Shown: positions 44,263 through 52,379 of the stretch, piece after piece | How the letters are laid out: every line of letters starts with the position of its first letter | Position numbering within the stretch: the first letter of the stretch is position 1 | Source: Anaerolineales bacterium | Lineage (GTDB): Bacteria > Chloroflexota > Anaerolineae > Anaerolineales > UBA11579 | Direction of reading: 5' to 3' | Assembly: GCA_019454165.1 (NCBI GenBank) | Contig: CP075367.1 | Location: 379,971 to 443,970, forward strand | DNA: 64,000 nt | Program-made: the position numbers and the translations under genes | Notes under the pieces: generated by a model | What the model saw: only the letters and a program-made list of their open reading frames with translations | The model's database searches: none | What the model was told of the DNA's origin: nothing

Positions 44263-46062
44263 ATGGCTAAGCAACAAGAAAGATACGAAGACTCGCAACT
44301 CTACAAGATCCGCCACTCCGCCGCGCACATCATGGCCCAGGCGGTCAGTGAGCTGTTCGCGCCCGGCGAGGCTAAGGTCGCCATCGGCCCGCCGATCGAA
44401 GACGGCTTCTATTACGACTTTGACCTGCCGCGCCAGCTGACTCCGGATGACTTCCCGGCCATCGAGCAGCGCATGCGTGAGATCATTGGCGGCGGTTTCG
44501 CGTTCCAGAAGCGCGTCGTCAGCGCCGGCGAGGCCAAGCAGGAATTCAAAGACCAGCCCTACAAGCTGGAGCTGATCGAAGGGCTAGACCAAGGCGGCTT
44601 CGACGAGAACGGGGAGCCGCTGAAAGAGAAGCCCGAGATCTCGTTCTATACGCACGATAGCTTCACCGACTTGTGCCGCGGCCCGCATGTGGCCAGCACC
44701 AAGGACATCGCCCCGGATGCGTTCAAGCTGATGAGCATCGCTGGCGCCTACTGGCGCGGCGACGAGGCCAACAAGCAACTGCAGCGCGTCTACGGCACGG
44801 CCTGGGAGAACGCCGAGCAGCTGGCCGATTATCTCTGGCGCCAGGAAGAAGCCAAAAAGCGCGACCACCGCAAGCTGGGCAAAGAGCTGGGCCTGTTCCA
44901 CTTCTCAGAGGACGTCGGTCCCGGTATCCCGCTGTTCACGCCCAAGGGTGAGATGCTGCGCCACCTGATGGAAGGCTATGTGCGCGATGTGCAGACCCGC
45001 TACGGCTACCAGCACGTCTGGACCGGGCACATCGTCAAAGAAGATCTCTACAAGCGCTCCGGCCACTATGAGAACTATAGCGATGTGATGTTCCCGCCCA
45101 TGGTGGATGAGGATGTTGCCTTTCGCCTCAAGCCGATGAACTGCCCCAGCCACATGACCCTCTACAAAGAGATGGGGCTGCACTCGTACCGCGAGCTGCC
45201 GATGCGCTTCTGCGAATTCGCCACGCTGTACCGCTACGAAAAATCGGGCGAGCTGTCCGGCCTGGCGCGGGTGCGCTCGCTGACCCAGGATGATTGCCAC
45301 GTCTTCTGCACGCCAGACCAGATCGAGAGCGAGTTCACGCTGGCCCTCAACCTGATCCGCGAGGTGCTCGACCGCTATCGCTTCTCCGACTACAGCGTGC
45401 GCCTCTCGCTGAAGGGCGAGGAAGGCAAATACGTGGACGACCCGGAGAAGTGGGGCCACGCCGAGAAGGCCCTGCGCGCCGCCCTGGACAAGAACAACGT
45501 CGAGTACTGGGAAGCCGAAGGCGAAGCCGCCTTCTACGGCCCTAAGGCGGACTTCATCGCCAGGGATGTGCTCGGCCGCGAGTGGCAGCTCTCCACCATC
45601 CAGGTTGACTTCATCCAGCCGGCCCGCTTGGGCCTCAGCTACATCGGCGAGGACAACAAGGAGCACACGCCGGTGCTGCTGCACCGCGCCGTGACCGGCA
45701 CCACCGAGCGCTTCATGGCGACGATCATCGAGCACTTCGCCGGCGCTTTCCCGGTGTGGCTGGCCCCGGTGCAGGCTACGCTGATCCCCATCGCCGACCG
45801 CCATGTGGAGTTTGCCAATCAAGTAGCCGCCGAGCTGAAGGCGGCAGGCCTGCGGGCCGAGGTGGACGCCGGCAGCGACCGCATGGGCGCCAAGATCCGC
45901 TACGCCCAATCGCAGAAGGTGCCGTACATGCTGGTGATGGGCGACAAAGAGGTCGAGGCTGGCGCGGTGGCCGTACGCCTGCGCTCAGGCGAGGATCTGG
46001 GCGCTCTGCCGGTGGCCGAGTTCCTGGCGCGCGCCCAGGCGGATATTACCCAGGGTGACTAG
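44263..46062 (+). CDS. thrS: Threonyl-tRNA synthetase
   Basis: 599 residues, class II synthetase charging tRNA-Thr. The protein opens directly with the editing domain (KIRHSAAHIMAQAV, with the HxxxH motif), so the N-terminal TGS domain of typical 640-residue ThrS is missing. The catalytic core has motif 2 YRYEKSGELSGLARVRSLTQDD, and the C-terminal anticodon-binding domain is intact (VWLAPVQATLIPIADRH onward). GAGG lies seven bases before the ATG. A T-box in the leader couples expression to tRNA-Thr charging. Confidence 0.96.
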   Translation: MAKQQERYEDSQLYKIRHSAAHIMAQAVSELFAPGEAKVAIGPPIEDGFYYDFDLPRQLTPDDFPAIEQRMREIIGGGFAFQKRVVSAGEAKQEFKDQPYKLELIEGLDQGGFDENGEPLKEKPEISFYTHDSFTDLCRGPHVASTKDIAPDAFKLMSIAGAYWRGDEANKQLQRVYGTAWENAEQLADYLWRQEEAKKRDHRKLGKELGLFHFSEDVGPGIPLFTPKGEMLRHLMEGYVRDVQTRYGYQHVWTGHIVKEDLYKRSGHYENYSDVMFPPMVDEDVAFRLKPMNCPSHMTLYKEMGLHSYRELPMRFCEFATLYRYEKSGELSGLARVRSLTQDDCHVFCTPDQIESEFTLALNLIREVLDRYRFSDYSVRLSLKGEEGKYVDDPEKWGHAEKALRAALDKNNVEYWEAEGEAAFYGPKADFIARDVLGREWQLSTIQVDFIQPARLGLSYIGEDNKEHTPVLLHRAVTGTTERFMATIIEHFAGAFPVWLAPVQATLIPIADRHVEFANQVAAELKAAGLRAEVDAGSDRMGAKIRYAQSQKVPYMLVMGDKEVEAGAVAVRLRSGEDLGALPVAEFLARAQADITQGD

Positions 46063-46099
46063 CTGACAAATGTCCCGGCCTGATAGGGACATTTGTCAG
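46063..46099. repeat. 14-bp perfect inverted repeat after thrS
   Basis: CTGACAAATGTCCC (46063-46076) and its exact complement (46086-46099) flank a 9-nt loop, starting immediately after the thrS stop. There is no T-run, so it is not a standard terminator. A separate terminator follows 43 bp later. Confidence 0.85.
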
Positions 46100-46141
46100 T
46101 TCGGTGCGCCGTAGCCTTGGCCTAGAGTTAAGCAAGCTGTA

Positions 46142-46187
46142 AGAGCCCTGATGCGGTCTCCTCACCGCGCAGGGCTCTACTTTTTTT
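46142..46187 (+). terminator. Intrinsic terminator after thrS
   Basis: AGAGCCCTG (46142-46150) pairs with CAGGGCTCT (46170-46178), with an inner GCGGT/ACCGC helix, followed after two bases by seven T residues. It separates thrS from the cupin operon. Confidence 0.88.
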
Positions 46188-46204
46188 GCTATCGGAGGCA
46201 TGTA

Positions 46205-46570
46205 GTGAAACCTGTTTCGTTGTTGGATGGCCTGGTATTTAAAGAAGATTCGCCCAACGCTCAGCCCCTGGTGGTGGACGAGAGCGGGCGCGTGATGCGC
46301 TTCACCCTGAAGCCCGGCCAGGTGCTCAAGCCGCACCGCGGCCCCAGGATCGCCCTGCTGATGATCGTGCTCAAAGGCCGCGGCCTGTTCCGCGGCGAGG
46401 ACGAGACTCCCATCGAGTGCGGCCCCGGCACCATGCTGGTCTTCGATGTCGAAGAGCTGCACGGCGCGCAAGCTCTCGATGAGGAGCTGGTCTTCTTGGC
46501 CATTCTGCGCCAGACGCCCAACCCGCAGCCACTGCCGCACGGCGGCGCCCCCGTGGTGCAGATCAAATAA
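46205..46570 (+). CDS. Cupin-domain protein
   Basis: 121 residues of a single cupin barrel: RFTLKPGQVLKPHRGPRIALLMIVLKGRGLFRGEDE then CGPGTMLVFDVEELHGAQAL. Conserved His and Glu positions may bind a metal. I start at GTG 46205, five bases after GGAGG. It leads an operon with two similar membrane proteins and a glutaredoxin-like protein. Confidence 0.87.
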   Translation: MKPVSLLDGLVFKEDSPNAQPLVVDESGRVMRFTLKPGQVLKPHRGPRIALLMIVLKGRGLFRGEDETPIECGPGTMLVFDVEELHGAQALDEELVFLAILRQTPNPQPLPHGGAPVVQIK

Positions 46571-46571
46571 C

Positions 46572-46985
46572 ATGCCGCTGGTCACGCGTGCCTTCATCAA
46601 GGCCTCATTGCTGTACCTGGTGTTGGCGCTCGGCCTGGGTGTATTCCAGGCGGCGCAGAGCTGGCTGGGGCTGGGGCTTGCGGGTCTATCGGCGGTGTAC
46701 TTTCACTTGTTCCTGGTGGGCTGGGTCACCCAGATGATCATGGGCGTGGGGCATTGGTTCTTTCCAAAGTACAGCCAGCAATTGCCGCGCGGCAATGAGG
46801 CGCTGGCGTGGGCCTGCTTTTGGCTGCTCAACATTGGACTGGCGCTGCGCGCCATCGTGGAGCCGGCGCTCAGCGCGCAGGCTGCCCCGCTGCTCAGCGG
46901 GCTGCTGGTGGCCTCGGCGGTGATGCAGTGGCTGGCCGGGCTGCTGTTCGTGTACAACGCCTGGCCGCGTATCAAGGAGCGTTGA
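46572..46985 (+). CDS. Four-helix membrane protein with conserved His (oxidase-subunit-like)
   Basis: 137 residues, four helices. AVYFHLFLVGWVTQMIMGVGHWFFPKY resembles a helix pair of haem-copper oxidase subunit I or NnrS-type proteins, with His residues able to bind haem or a metal. The start at 46572 lies 1 bp after the cupin stop; the longer frame overlaps the cupin gene. It is a paralogue of the next gene, whose equivalent stretch is LLPLHIEFLLIGWIVQLVFAVAYWIFPRY. Confidence 0.75.
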   Translation: MPLVTRAFIKASLLYLVLALGLGVFQAAQSWLGLGLAGLSAVYFHLFLVGWVTQMIMGVGHWFFPKYSQQLPRGNEALAWACFWLLNIGLALRAIVEPALSAQAAPLLSGLLVASAVMQWLAGLLFVYNAWPRIKER

Positions 46986-47422
46986 TGCCGCGCTTCAGCG
47001 TCGTCGCCATCCGCCTGGCTTTGCTGTACTTCCTGCTGGGCATCAGTGTTGGCGCGCTGCTGCTGGTCAACAAAGCCGTGCTGCTGCACCCGGTGCTGTG
47101 GGCGCTGCTGCCGCTGCATATCGAGTTCCTGCTGATCGGCTGGATCGTGCAGTTGGTCTTCGCCGTGGCGTATTGGATCTTTCCGCGCTATCTCAATGAA
47201 CCCAAACGCGGCCGGCCTGCGCTGGCCTGGGCCGCCCTGATATGCTTGAACGCCAGCCTGCTTATGCTCGCCATCCCTGCCTTGGCCGGCTGGGGTCTGC
47301 TGGCTCGCGGCCTGCAGGCGGTCGCCGCGCTGCTGCTGGCCGCCAGCCTGTGGGGCCGCGCCCGGCCCACCCTGACCGGCGTGGCGCGGGCCGCCCAACA
47401 AACACCGAGCCAGAAGGAGTAA
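46985..47422 (+). CDS. Four-helix membrane protein, paralogue of the preceding gene
   Basis: 145 residues, four helices with the motif HIEFLLIGWIVQLVFAVAYWIFPRY. One His is kept (HIEF), while the second His of the upstream paralogue (GVGHWFFPKY) is replaced by Ala or Tyr. The ATG overlaps the preceding stop, so the pair is translated together and may form a heterodimer. I do not know the function. Confidence 0.75.
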   Translation: MPRFSVVAIRLALLYFLLGISVGALLLVNKAVLLHPVLWALLPLHIEFLLIGWIVQLVFAVAYWIFPRYLNEPKRGRPALAWAALICLNASLLMLAIPALAGWGLLARGLQAVAALLLAASLWGRARPTLTGVARAAQQTPSQKE

Positions 47423-47423
47423 T

Positions 47424-47672
47424 ATGCCCCGCATTGTGATGTACGGCGCCGCCGATTGTGATGACACTGCCCGCACGCGCGCCTACCTGCACGCCCAGGC
47501 GATCGCGTTCGAATACATCAACATCGACGAGCACGCTGACGCCGAGCAGTTCGTGATCTTCATCAACAACGGCTTCCGCAGCACGCCAACGCTCGTGATC
47601 GGCGAGGGCAAGCGTAGGATCATTCTCACCGAGCCATCTGATGATGAATTGACAGGCGAATTGGCAAGCTAA
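47424..47672 (+). CDS. Glutaredoxin-like protein
   Basis: 82 residues of the thioredoxin fold with VMYGAADCDDTARTRAYL at the active-site position and the cis-Pro segment RSTPTLVIGEG. Only one Cys is present (CDDT instead of CPYC), so it would work by a monothiol mechanism or be a binding protein. It is the last gene of the cupin/membrane-protein operon, before a strong terminator. Confidence 0.88.
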   Translation: MPRIVMYGAADCDDTARTRAYLHAQAIAFEYINIDEHADAEQFVIFINNGFRSTPTLVIGEGKRRIILTEPSDDELTGELAS

Positions 47673-47701
47673 AAAAGCCGGAGCATTGCTCCGGCTTTTT
47701 T
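47671..47701. terminator. Intrinsic terminator
   Basis: A 14-bp stem (47671-47684 with 47688-47701) of eight G:C-rich pairs plus six A:T pairs around ATT. It overlaps the stop of the glutaredoxin-like gene and works in both directions, towards the convergent GGDEF gene. Confidence 0.93.
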
Positions 47702-47736
47702 TATTCACACTTTTTTGCAAGAGTCTATTTTTAGTA

Positions 47737-48813
47737 TCAAGAAGCGGCGAGCGCTTCTTCCAACGCCACCCGGTTGCGGCCGGCGCGCTTGCCGGCATAT
47801 AGCGCATCATCGGCGCGCTTCAGCAGCCCCTGGAAATTTTCGCCCGGGCGCAGGCTGGCCGCGCCGATGGTGAGGGTGAGTTGCAACGGCTGGCTGGCCA
47901 CGACAAAAGGCGTGTCTTGCATCGCGCTGCGGATGCGCTCGGCCAGCACATGGGCGCCCTCCAGACCGGTGTTGGGCAGCAAGACCAGGAACTCTTCGCC
48001 GCCCCAGCGGCAGACCGCTTCACTTTCGCGCACGCTGGTTTTTAGCAAGTTGGCAAATTCTGCCAGAACGCCATCGCCGGCTTCGTGACCGTGCTCATCG
48101 TTGATCGTCTTGAAGTGGTCCAGGTCGCACATCAACAGGGAGAGCGGCAGCCCGTGTCGTAGGCTGCTGGCAACCTCGCGGCCGCCCAGGTCGGTCATCA
48201 TGCGGCGGTTGTGCAGCCCGGTCAGCAAGTCGGTGGAGGCCAGCGCGGTCAGCTCGGCCTGTTGTTCGGTAATGATGCGGAAGTATTGCCACACAATACT
48301 CGAGATGGCGAAGATGGCCGTGCCCAGGTTCAACCCGCGCATCAGCGAGAACGCGGTGGCATCCAACTGGGTCGTGGGTTGGGTCGTGCCGGCAACTTCC
48401 TGCAGGATGATGGCATAGATGGCGAAGATGATCACCAGCCCCAGCTTTGCGCCGGCCGCCATGCGTGAGCTCACCACCATGATGGGGAACATGCCCAGCA
48501 ACAGGGTCTGAAAGCCGGCCACACGCCCGAGGCTCAGGGTCAGGATGCTGAGGGCGCTCAGGTAGATCGCCCAAAACAAGAGCAGCCCGGGGATAAAGAC
48601 CCGCGCCCTGCGCCGCGGGTCAAGCGCCCATAACAAGCCCGTGCAGATGATCCCATAGGCAAAAGTCACGAGCCATAAAGGGCTTTGAAGCACCAGCAGC
48701 AGGATGGTGTGCACCAGGCTCACCGCGATGCTTAGAACGGCCGCGAAACGGGTCACCCGGCGGTAGGTCAGCCTGACCAGATCGGTATTTTCAAAGGGTT
48801 TCACTCTGAACAT
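47737..48813 (-). CDS. Membrane-bound diguanylate cyclase (GGDEF)
   Basis: 358 residues: about six N-terminal helices (to about residue 180), then a GGDEF domain with the active-site loop RWGGEEFLVLLPNTG. It makes cyclic di-GMP from GTP. The inhibitory RxxD site is degenerate (RESE), so product inhibition is probably absent. I choose ATG 48813, with GAGGG eight bases upstream, over the TTG at 48819. Confidence 0.93.
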   Translation of the reverse strand: MFRVKPFENTDLVRLTYRRVTRFAAVLSIAVSLVHTILLLVLQSPLWLVTFAYGIICTGLLWALDPRRRARVFIPGLLLFWAIYLSALSILTLSLGRVAGFQTLLLGMFPIMVVSSRMAAGAKLGLVIIFAIYAIILQEVAGTTQPTTQLDATAFSLMRGLNLGTAIFAISSIVWQYFRIITEQQAELTALASTDLLTGLHNRRMMTDLGGREVASSLRHGLPLSLLMCDLDHFKTINDEHGHEAGDGVLAEFANLLKTSVRESEAVCRWGGEEFLVLLPNTGLEGAHVLAERIRSAMQDTPFVVASQPLQLTLTIGAASLRPGENFQGLLKRADDALYAGKRAGRNRVALEEALAAS

Positions 48814-49035
48814 TAGCAAGCCCTCAGCTTAGACAATTATCGCATAGCTTGTTAGACACCCCCGTTTCCTTGACATGGCGATCTGGATCGGCGCTGAAAG
48901 CTAATTTGGGGTATACCCTGGCTCAGAGGGGCCAAGTCATGCTTACCGATCCCAGATATCTTTTCAGTTGCACCCCCACCCCCATGCACAGAACGAACAA
49001 CAACTTGATTTTGGGGCTTCTGGTACACTGCCAGC

Positions 49036-50265
49036 ATGAAAGCCGTCCAATTCAACTTCACCATCCCCCGCTATGCCCTCGGGCTGGCTGTGGCCAAAGT
49101 GGCCCCCTCGCTGCTGTGGAGCGGCCTCTCCTGCACCAGCATGCAGGATGTGGCCCAGCCCAGCTTCCCCACGCAGGAGTGGGTGCGCATCAAAACCCGC
49201 CTGGGCGGCATTTGTGGCACTGATCTGGGCACCATTTATCTGCATACCAGCCCGTATTTCTCGCCCTACAGCGATTTCCCCTTCACCTTTGGGCATGAGA
49301 ATGTCGGCACGATCTCTGAAACAGGCGCCGAGGTCAAGGGCTTCAAGCCCGGCCAGCGCGTCATCGTGGAGCCCACCCTGTGGTGCGCCCCGCGCGGCTA
49401 CGCCAAGAACGAGTGGTGCGAGTACTGCGCCAAGGGCGAGATCAACCGCTGCCAGCGCCGCAGCGGCGGCAAGCTGGCCCCCGGCATGTTCATCGGCTCC
49501 TCCAAGGATACGGGCGGCAGCTGGTCTGAATCCTTCATCGCCCACCAGAGCCAGCTCTATGCTGTGCCGGACAAGCTGAGCGACGAGAACGCCCTGATGG
49601 TGGAGCCGTTCGCCTGCGCCGTGCACTGCGTGCTGATGGATATGCCCAAGGATGATGAAACCATCCTGATCCTGGGTGCCGGCACCATGGGTCTGGTGAC
49701 CCTGGCCGCCCTGCGCGGCCTGGGCAGCAAGGCCAAGATCCTGGTCTCAGCGCGCTACCCGCACCAGGCCGAGGCGGCCCGCAAGCTGGGCGCCGACGAA
49801 GTGCTGAGCGGGCGCAACTTATACGAACAGATCGCCGAGCGTACCGGCGCTACCCTGCTCAAGCCCACCATCGGCAAGCTGGTGATGGAAGGCGGCGTGG
49901 ACCGCGTCTACGAGTGCACCGGCAACGACAATTCGCTCGACGATGCCAACCGCTTCGCCAAGCGCGGCGGCACGGTGGTGCTGGTGGGCCTGCCCGGCCA
50001 GGCCAAGGGCATCGACTGGTCGGCCATCTTCACCCAGGAGCTGCGCATCCTCTCGGCCACCGAGTACAGCCACGCCGACGAATACAAGGGCAAGACCTGG
50101 AAGAGCTACGACCTGGCCATTGATCTGATGGAAAAGGGCAAGGTAGACCTGGGCTGGATGGTGACGCGCAAGTACGCCCTCACCGATTACAAAAAAGCCC
50201 TGGGTGATCTGGCCCAAAAGGGTTCCGAAGGCATCATCAAAGCCGCGTTCGTATTCCCGGAGTGA
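49036..50265 (+). CDS. Zinc-type alcohol dehydrogenase (MDR family)
   Basis: 409 residues of the medium-chain dehydrogenase family. GGICGTDLG (catalytic Zn Cys), FTFGHENVG (GHE motif) and the cofactor motif GAGTMGLVTLAALRGLG (about 211-227). The structural-zinc segment is partial (WCEYCAKGEINRC). The substrate is unknown. There is no RBS. An extended -10 (TGGTACACT, 49021-49029) ends 6 nt before the ATG, so the mRNA is predicted to be leaderless. Confidence 0.9.
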   Translation: MKAVQFNFTIPRYALGLAVAKVAPSLLWSGLSCTSMQDVAQPSFPTQEWVRIKTRLGGICGTDLGTIYLHTSPYFSPYSDFPFTFGHENVGTISETGAEVKGFKPGQRVIVEPTLWCAPRGYAKNEWCEYCAKGEINRCQRRSGGKLAPGMFIGSSKDTGGSWSESFIAHQSQLYAVPDKLSDENALMVEPFACAVHCVLMDMPKDDETILILGAGTMGLVTLAALRGLGSKAKILVSARYPHQAEAARKLGADEVLSGRNLYEQIAERTGATLLKPTIGKLVMEGGVDRVYECTGNDNSLDDANRFAKRGGTVVLVGLPGQAKGIDWSAIFTQELRILSATEYSHADEYKGKTWKSYDLAIDLMEKGKVDLGWMVTRKYALTDYKKALGDLAQKGSEGIIKAAFVFPE

Positions 50266-50316
50266 TGCCGGCCGCGTAGCGCAGCGCAAAAAGCCCATCA
50301 GGTAGAATCCGGCCGC

Positions 50317-50874
50317 ATGTCGTACCCTGCTCCCCAAGCCCCCAGCCGCACACTCAAGAAGCGTCTGGGATTATTCACGGCCTCAGTGGGCTTTCTGATC
50401 TTCCTGTTGGGGGCCACCCCGCAGGTGTTCGGCCTCGACCGCAGCCCGGTGGTGGGCTTCGTGCAGATCACCGTGTTCATTCTGGGGCTTGGCCTGCTCG
50501 GCCTGGGGGGTTACTTCACGCTGGATGCGTTGTGGCGTGATACGCCCAAGAACATCTCGGCGGATATTGGTATTCGTTTAGCCGGCACCGGCTATGTCAT
50601 CGCCCTCACCTCCGGCCTGGCGGATGTGTTCGGCCTGGGCACGCGGCCGCTGCCCTCCGTGCCGTTCTTCGGCTACTGGCAGGGCGCAGGGGTGCTGATC
50701 GGCCAGCTCATCATGATCGTGGGCTTCATCATGTTCTCGCCATTTTGGGTGCGGCGCAGCCCGCTCGGTTTGTGGCCGAGGCTGTTCAAGACCCGGCCCA
50801 GCAAGTCCAAACCGGCCCGCGCCGCCAAGGCGGAGCGAGCAGGCACGAGTACCCGAAACAAAAAACGGCGCTGA
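50317..50874 (+). CDS. Four-helix membrane protein, function unknown
   Basis: 185 residues with hydrophobic segments at about 18-38, 46-68, 86-108 and 122-145, then a Lys/Arg-rich cytoplasmic tail (KTRPSKSKPARAAKAERAG). TAGAAT at 50303-50308 places the start of transcription two bases before the ATG. The stop codon lies in the loop of the following terminator. Unrecognised. Confidence 0.7.
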   Translation: MSYPAPQAPSRTLKKRLGLFTASVGFLIFLLGATPQVFGLDRSPVVGFVQITVFILGLGLLGLGGYFTLDALWRDTPKNISADIGIRLAGTGYVIALTSGLADVFGLGTRPLPSVPFFGYWQGAGVLIGQLIMIVGFIMFSPFWVRRSPLGLWPRLFKTRPSKSKPARAAKAERAGTSTRNKKRR

Positions 50875-50885
50875 GCGCCGTTTTT
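50861..50885. terminator. Bidirectional intrinsic terminator
   Basis: AAAAACGGCGC (50861-50871) pairs with GCGCCGTTTTT (50875-50885) around TGA, which is also the stop codon of the plus-strand gene. It serves both convergent genes. Confidence 0.93.
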
Positions 50886-50890
50886 GTTTC

Positions 50891-52246
50891 TTAGTTGGCC
50901 TCAGCCACCCGACTGAGGCCCATGGCGTTGAGCATCTCTTCGTTGCTGGAGAACTTGAACTCCGGCAGGCCGCGCTCGGCGGCCACGGCCGCTTCGGCCT
51001 CCTCCAGGCGCACGAGGTCCTCGTTGCGCACGATGGGGCTGTCCATCGCAGCCAGCTTGGCCTGCAAGGCGGCCAGGGCGCTGCCGCCGCCGGCGTCCAC
51101 CCGGCTGGCCAGGTAGGCCAGCACGGCGTTGGCGGCCTGGGTGCCGTCCTTGCGGGCGGCGCCCACCAGGCCCGTGCTGGCCTCACGCGCCCAGCCCGCC
51201 AGGAACACGCCTTCGACGGCTTGCTGGCGCTCCGGGTCGTAGGCCTCGTAGGAAATATCGTTGCTGGGGAAGCGCGGCTGGGGGTGCTTGGCAAAATCGC
51301 CCCATTTGTCCAGCGGCAGGCCGAACTGGGCGTCCACCTTGTCGCCGATGCAGAAGACGATCGTGTCCCCTTCGATCAGGCGATAGGTGCCTTGACCCTT
51401 GGCGGTCGTGCTGCCGTCTGGGCGGGCGGCCAGCAGCGTGTCCTCGACCTCCAGGCCCATGACGCGGCCGCTCTCATCGCCGACGATGCGGTGCGGCGAG
51501 GCCAGGAAATCGAAGCGCATGCGCGTTTCGGATACCTTGGGTTCGGCGCCCGGCAGCGCAGCCAATATGTAGTCCTTGGCGGCCTGCGGGTCTTGCCCAA
51601 CGGCGGCCATGTTGGGGGCACAGCGGGCGATCTCGGCATCCAGCGCGGCGACGTCAAGATTGGCGGCCACGGTTTCCATTTCCTTCTTGGTGAACTTGAC
51701 GTCGGCCGGGCCGCGGCGCACGGCGGCCACCAGCTCGTCCACCTTGAGCTCCCGCACGGCCCAGTGGGCAATATCCAGCATCACGTTGCCGGCGCCAATG
51801 CACACGAAGCGGCGCCCCACGCCGAATTGCTGCTGGCTGTAGGGCGGCAGCTTGTTGTAGTGGTAGACCAGATCTTTGGCGTGGTAGACGCCCTGCAGGT
51901 CTTCGCCCTCAAGGCCGAGCCATTTGGTGCCCTGGGCGCCCACGCTCACCAGCACGGCGTCAAAGCCCATGCTCTGCAGGTCAGCCAGGCTCAGCGGGCC
52001 GTCGTGCTGGATGCGCAGGTTGCCGAAGTAGGCCACGTTGGGCAGCGCCAGCACCTGGCGGAACTGCTTGCGCAGGCCATCCTTCATTTTGTATTTATTG
52101 GGGTAGATGCCGTACTCCGCCAGGCCGCCGGCTTTGATGTCTCGATTGAGGAGGGCGACTTGAACGCCCGCATTGGCAAGCTCGCGGGCTGCAAAGAGAC
52201 CGGCTGGGCCGGCGCCAATGACGGCAACAGTGGATTGGGTGGACAT
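50891..52246 (-). CDS. Ferredoxin-NADP reductase-like flavoprotein
   Basis: 451 residues of the FprA/adrenodoxin-reductase and GltD-like group. It has the FAD motif GAGPAGLFAA (about 12-21), SVGAQGTKWLGLEGEDLQGVYHA, the NADP motif GAGNVMLDIA (about 155-164), and a C-terminal VFLAGWAREASTGLVGAARKDG. It probably moves electrons between NADPH and a ferredoxin. The ATG at 52246 is preceded by TACAAT and seven bases, a near-leaderless start; the frame is open further upstream but without support. Confidence 0.87.
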   Translation of the reverse strand: MSTQSTVAVIGAGPAGLFAARELANAGVQVALLNRDIKAGGLAEYGIYPNKYKMKDGLRKQFRQVLALPNVAYFGNLRIQHDGPLSLADLQSMGFDAVLVSVGAQGTKWLGLEGEDLQGVYHAKDLVYHYNKLPPYSQQQFGVGRRFVCIGAGNVMLDIAHWAVRELKVDELVAAVRRGPADVKFTKKEMETVAANLDVAALDAEIARCAPNMAAVGQDPQAAKDYILAALPGAEPKVSETRMRFDFLASPHRIVGDESGRVMGLEVEDTLLAARPDGSTTAKGQGTYRLIEGDTIVFCIGDKVDAQFGLPLDKWGDFAKHPQPRFPSNDISYEAYDPERQQAVEGVFLAGWAREASTGLVGAARKDGTQAANAVLAYLASRVDAGGGSALAALQAKLAAMDSPIVRNEDLVRLEEAEAAVAAERGLPEFKFSSNEEMLNAMGLSRVAEAN

Positions 52247-52379
52247 GGGCTTCATTGTACGGCGGAATGCGCACGGCTGCGGTGTCAAACGCCTTGTTTT
52301 CACAGGCAAAATGTCCAAAAGAAGGCCCGCTGTGCTATATTCTTAATCGCCACCTGTTCCGGGTGGCCTCCTATTGCCT

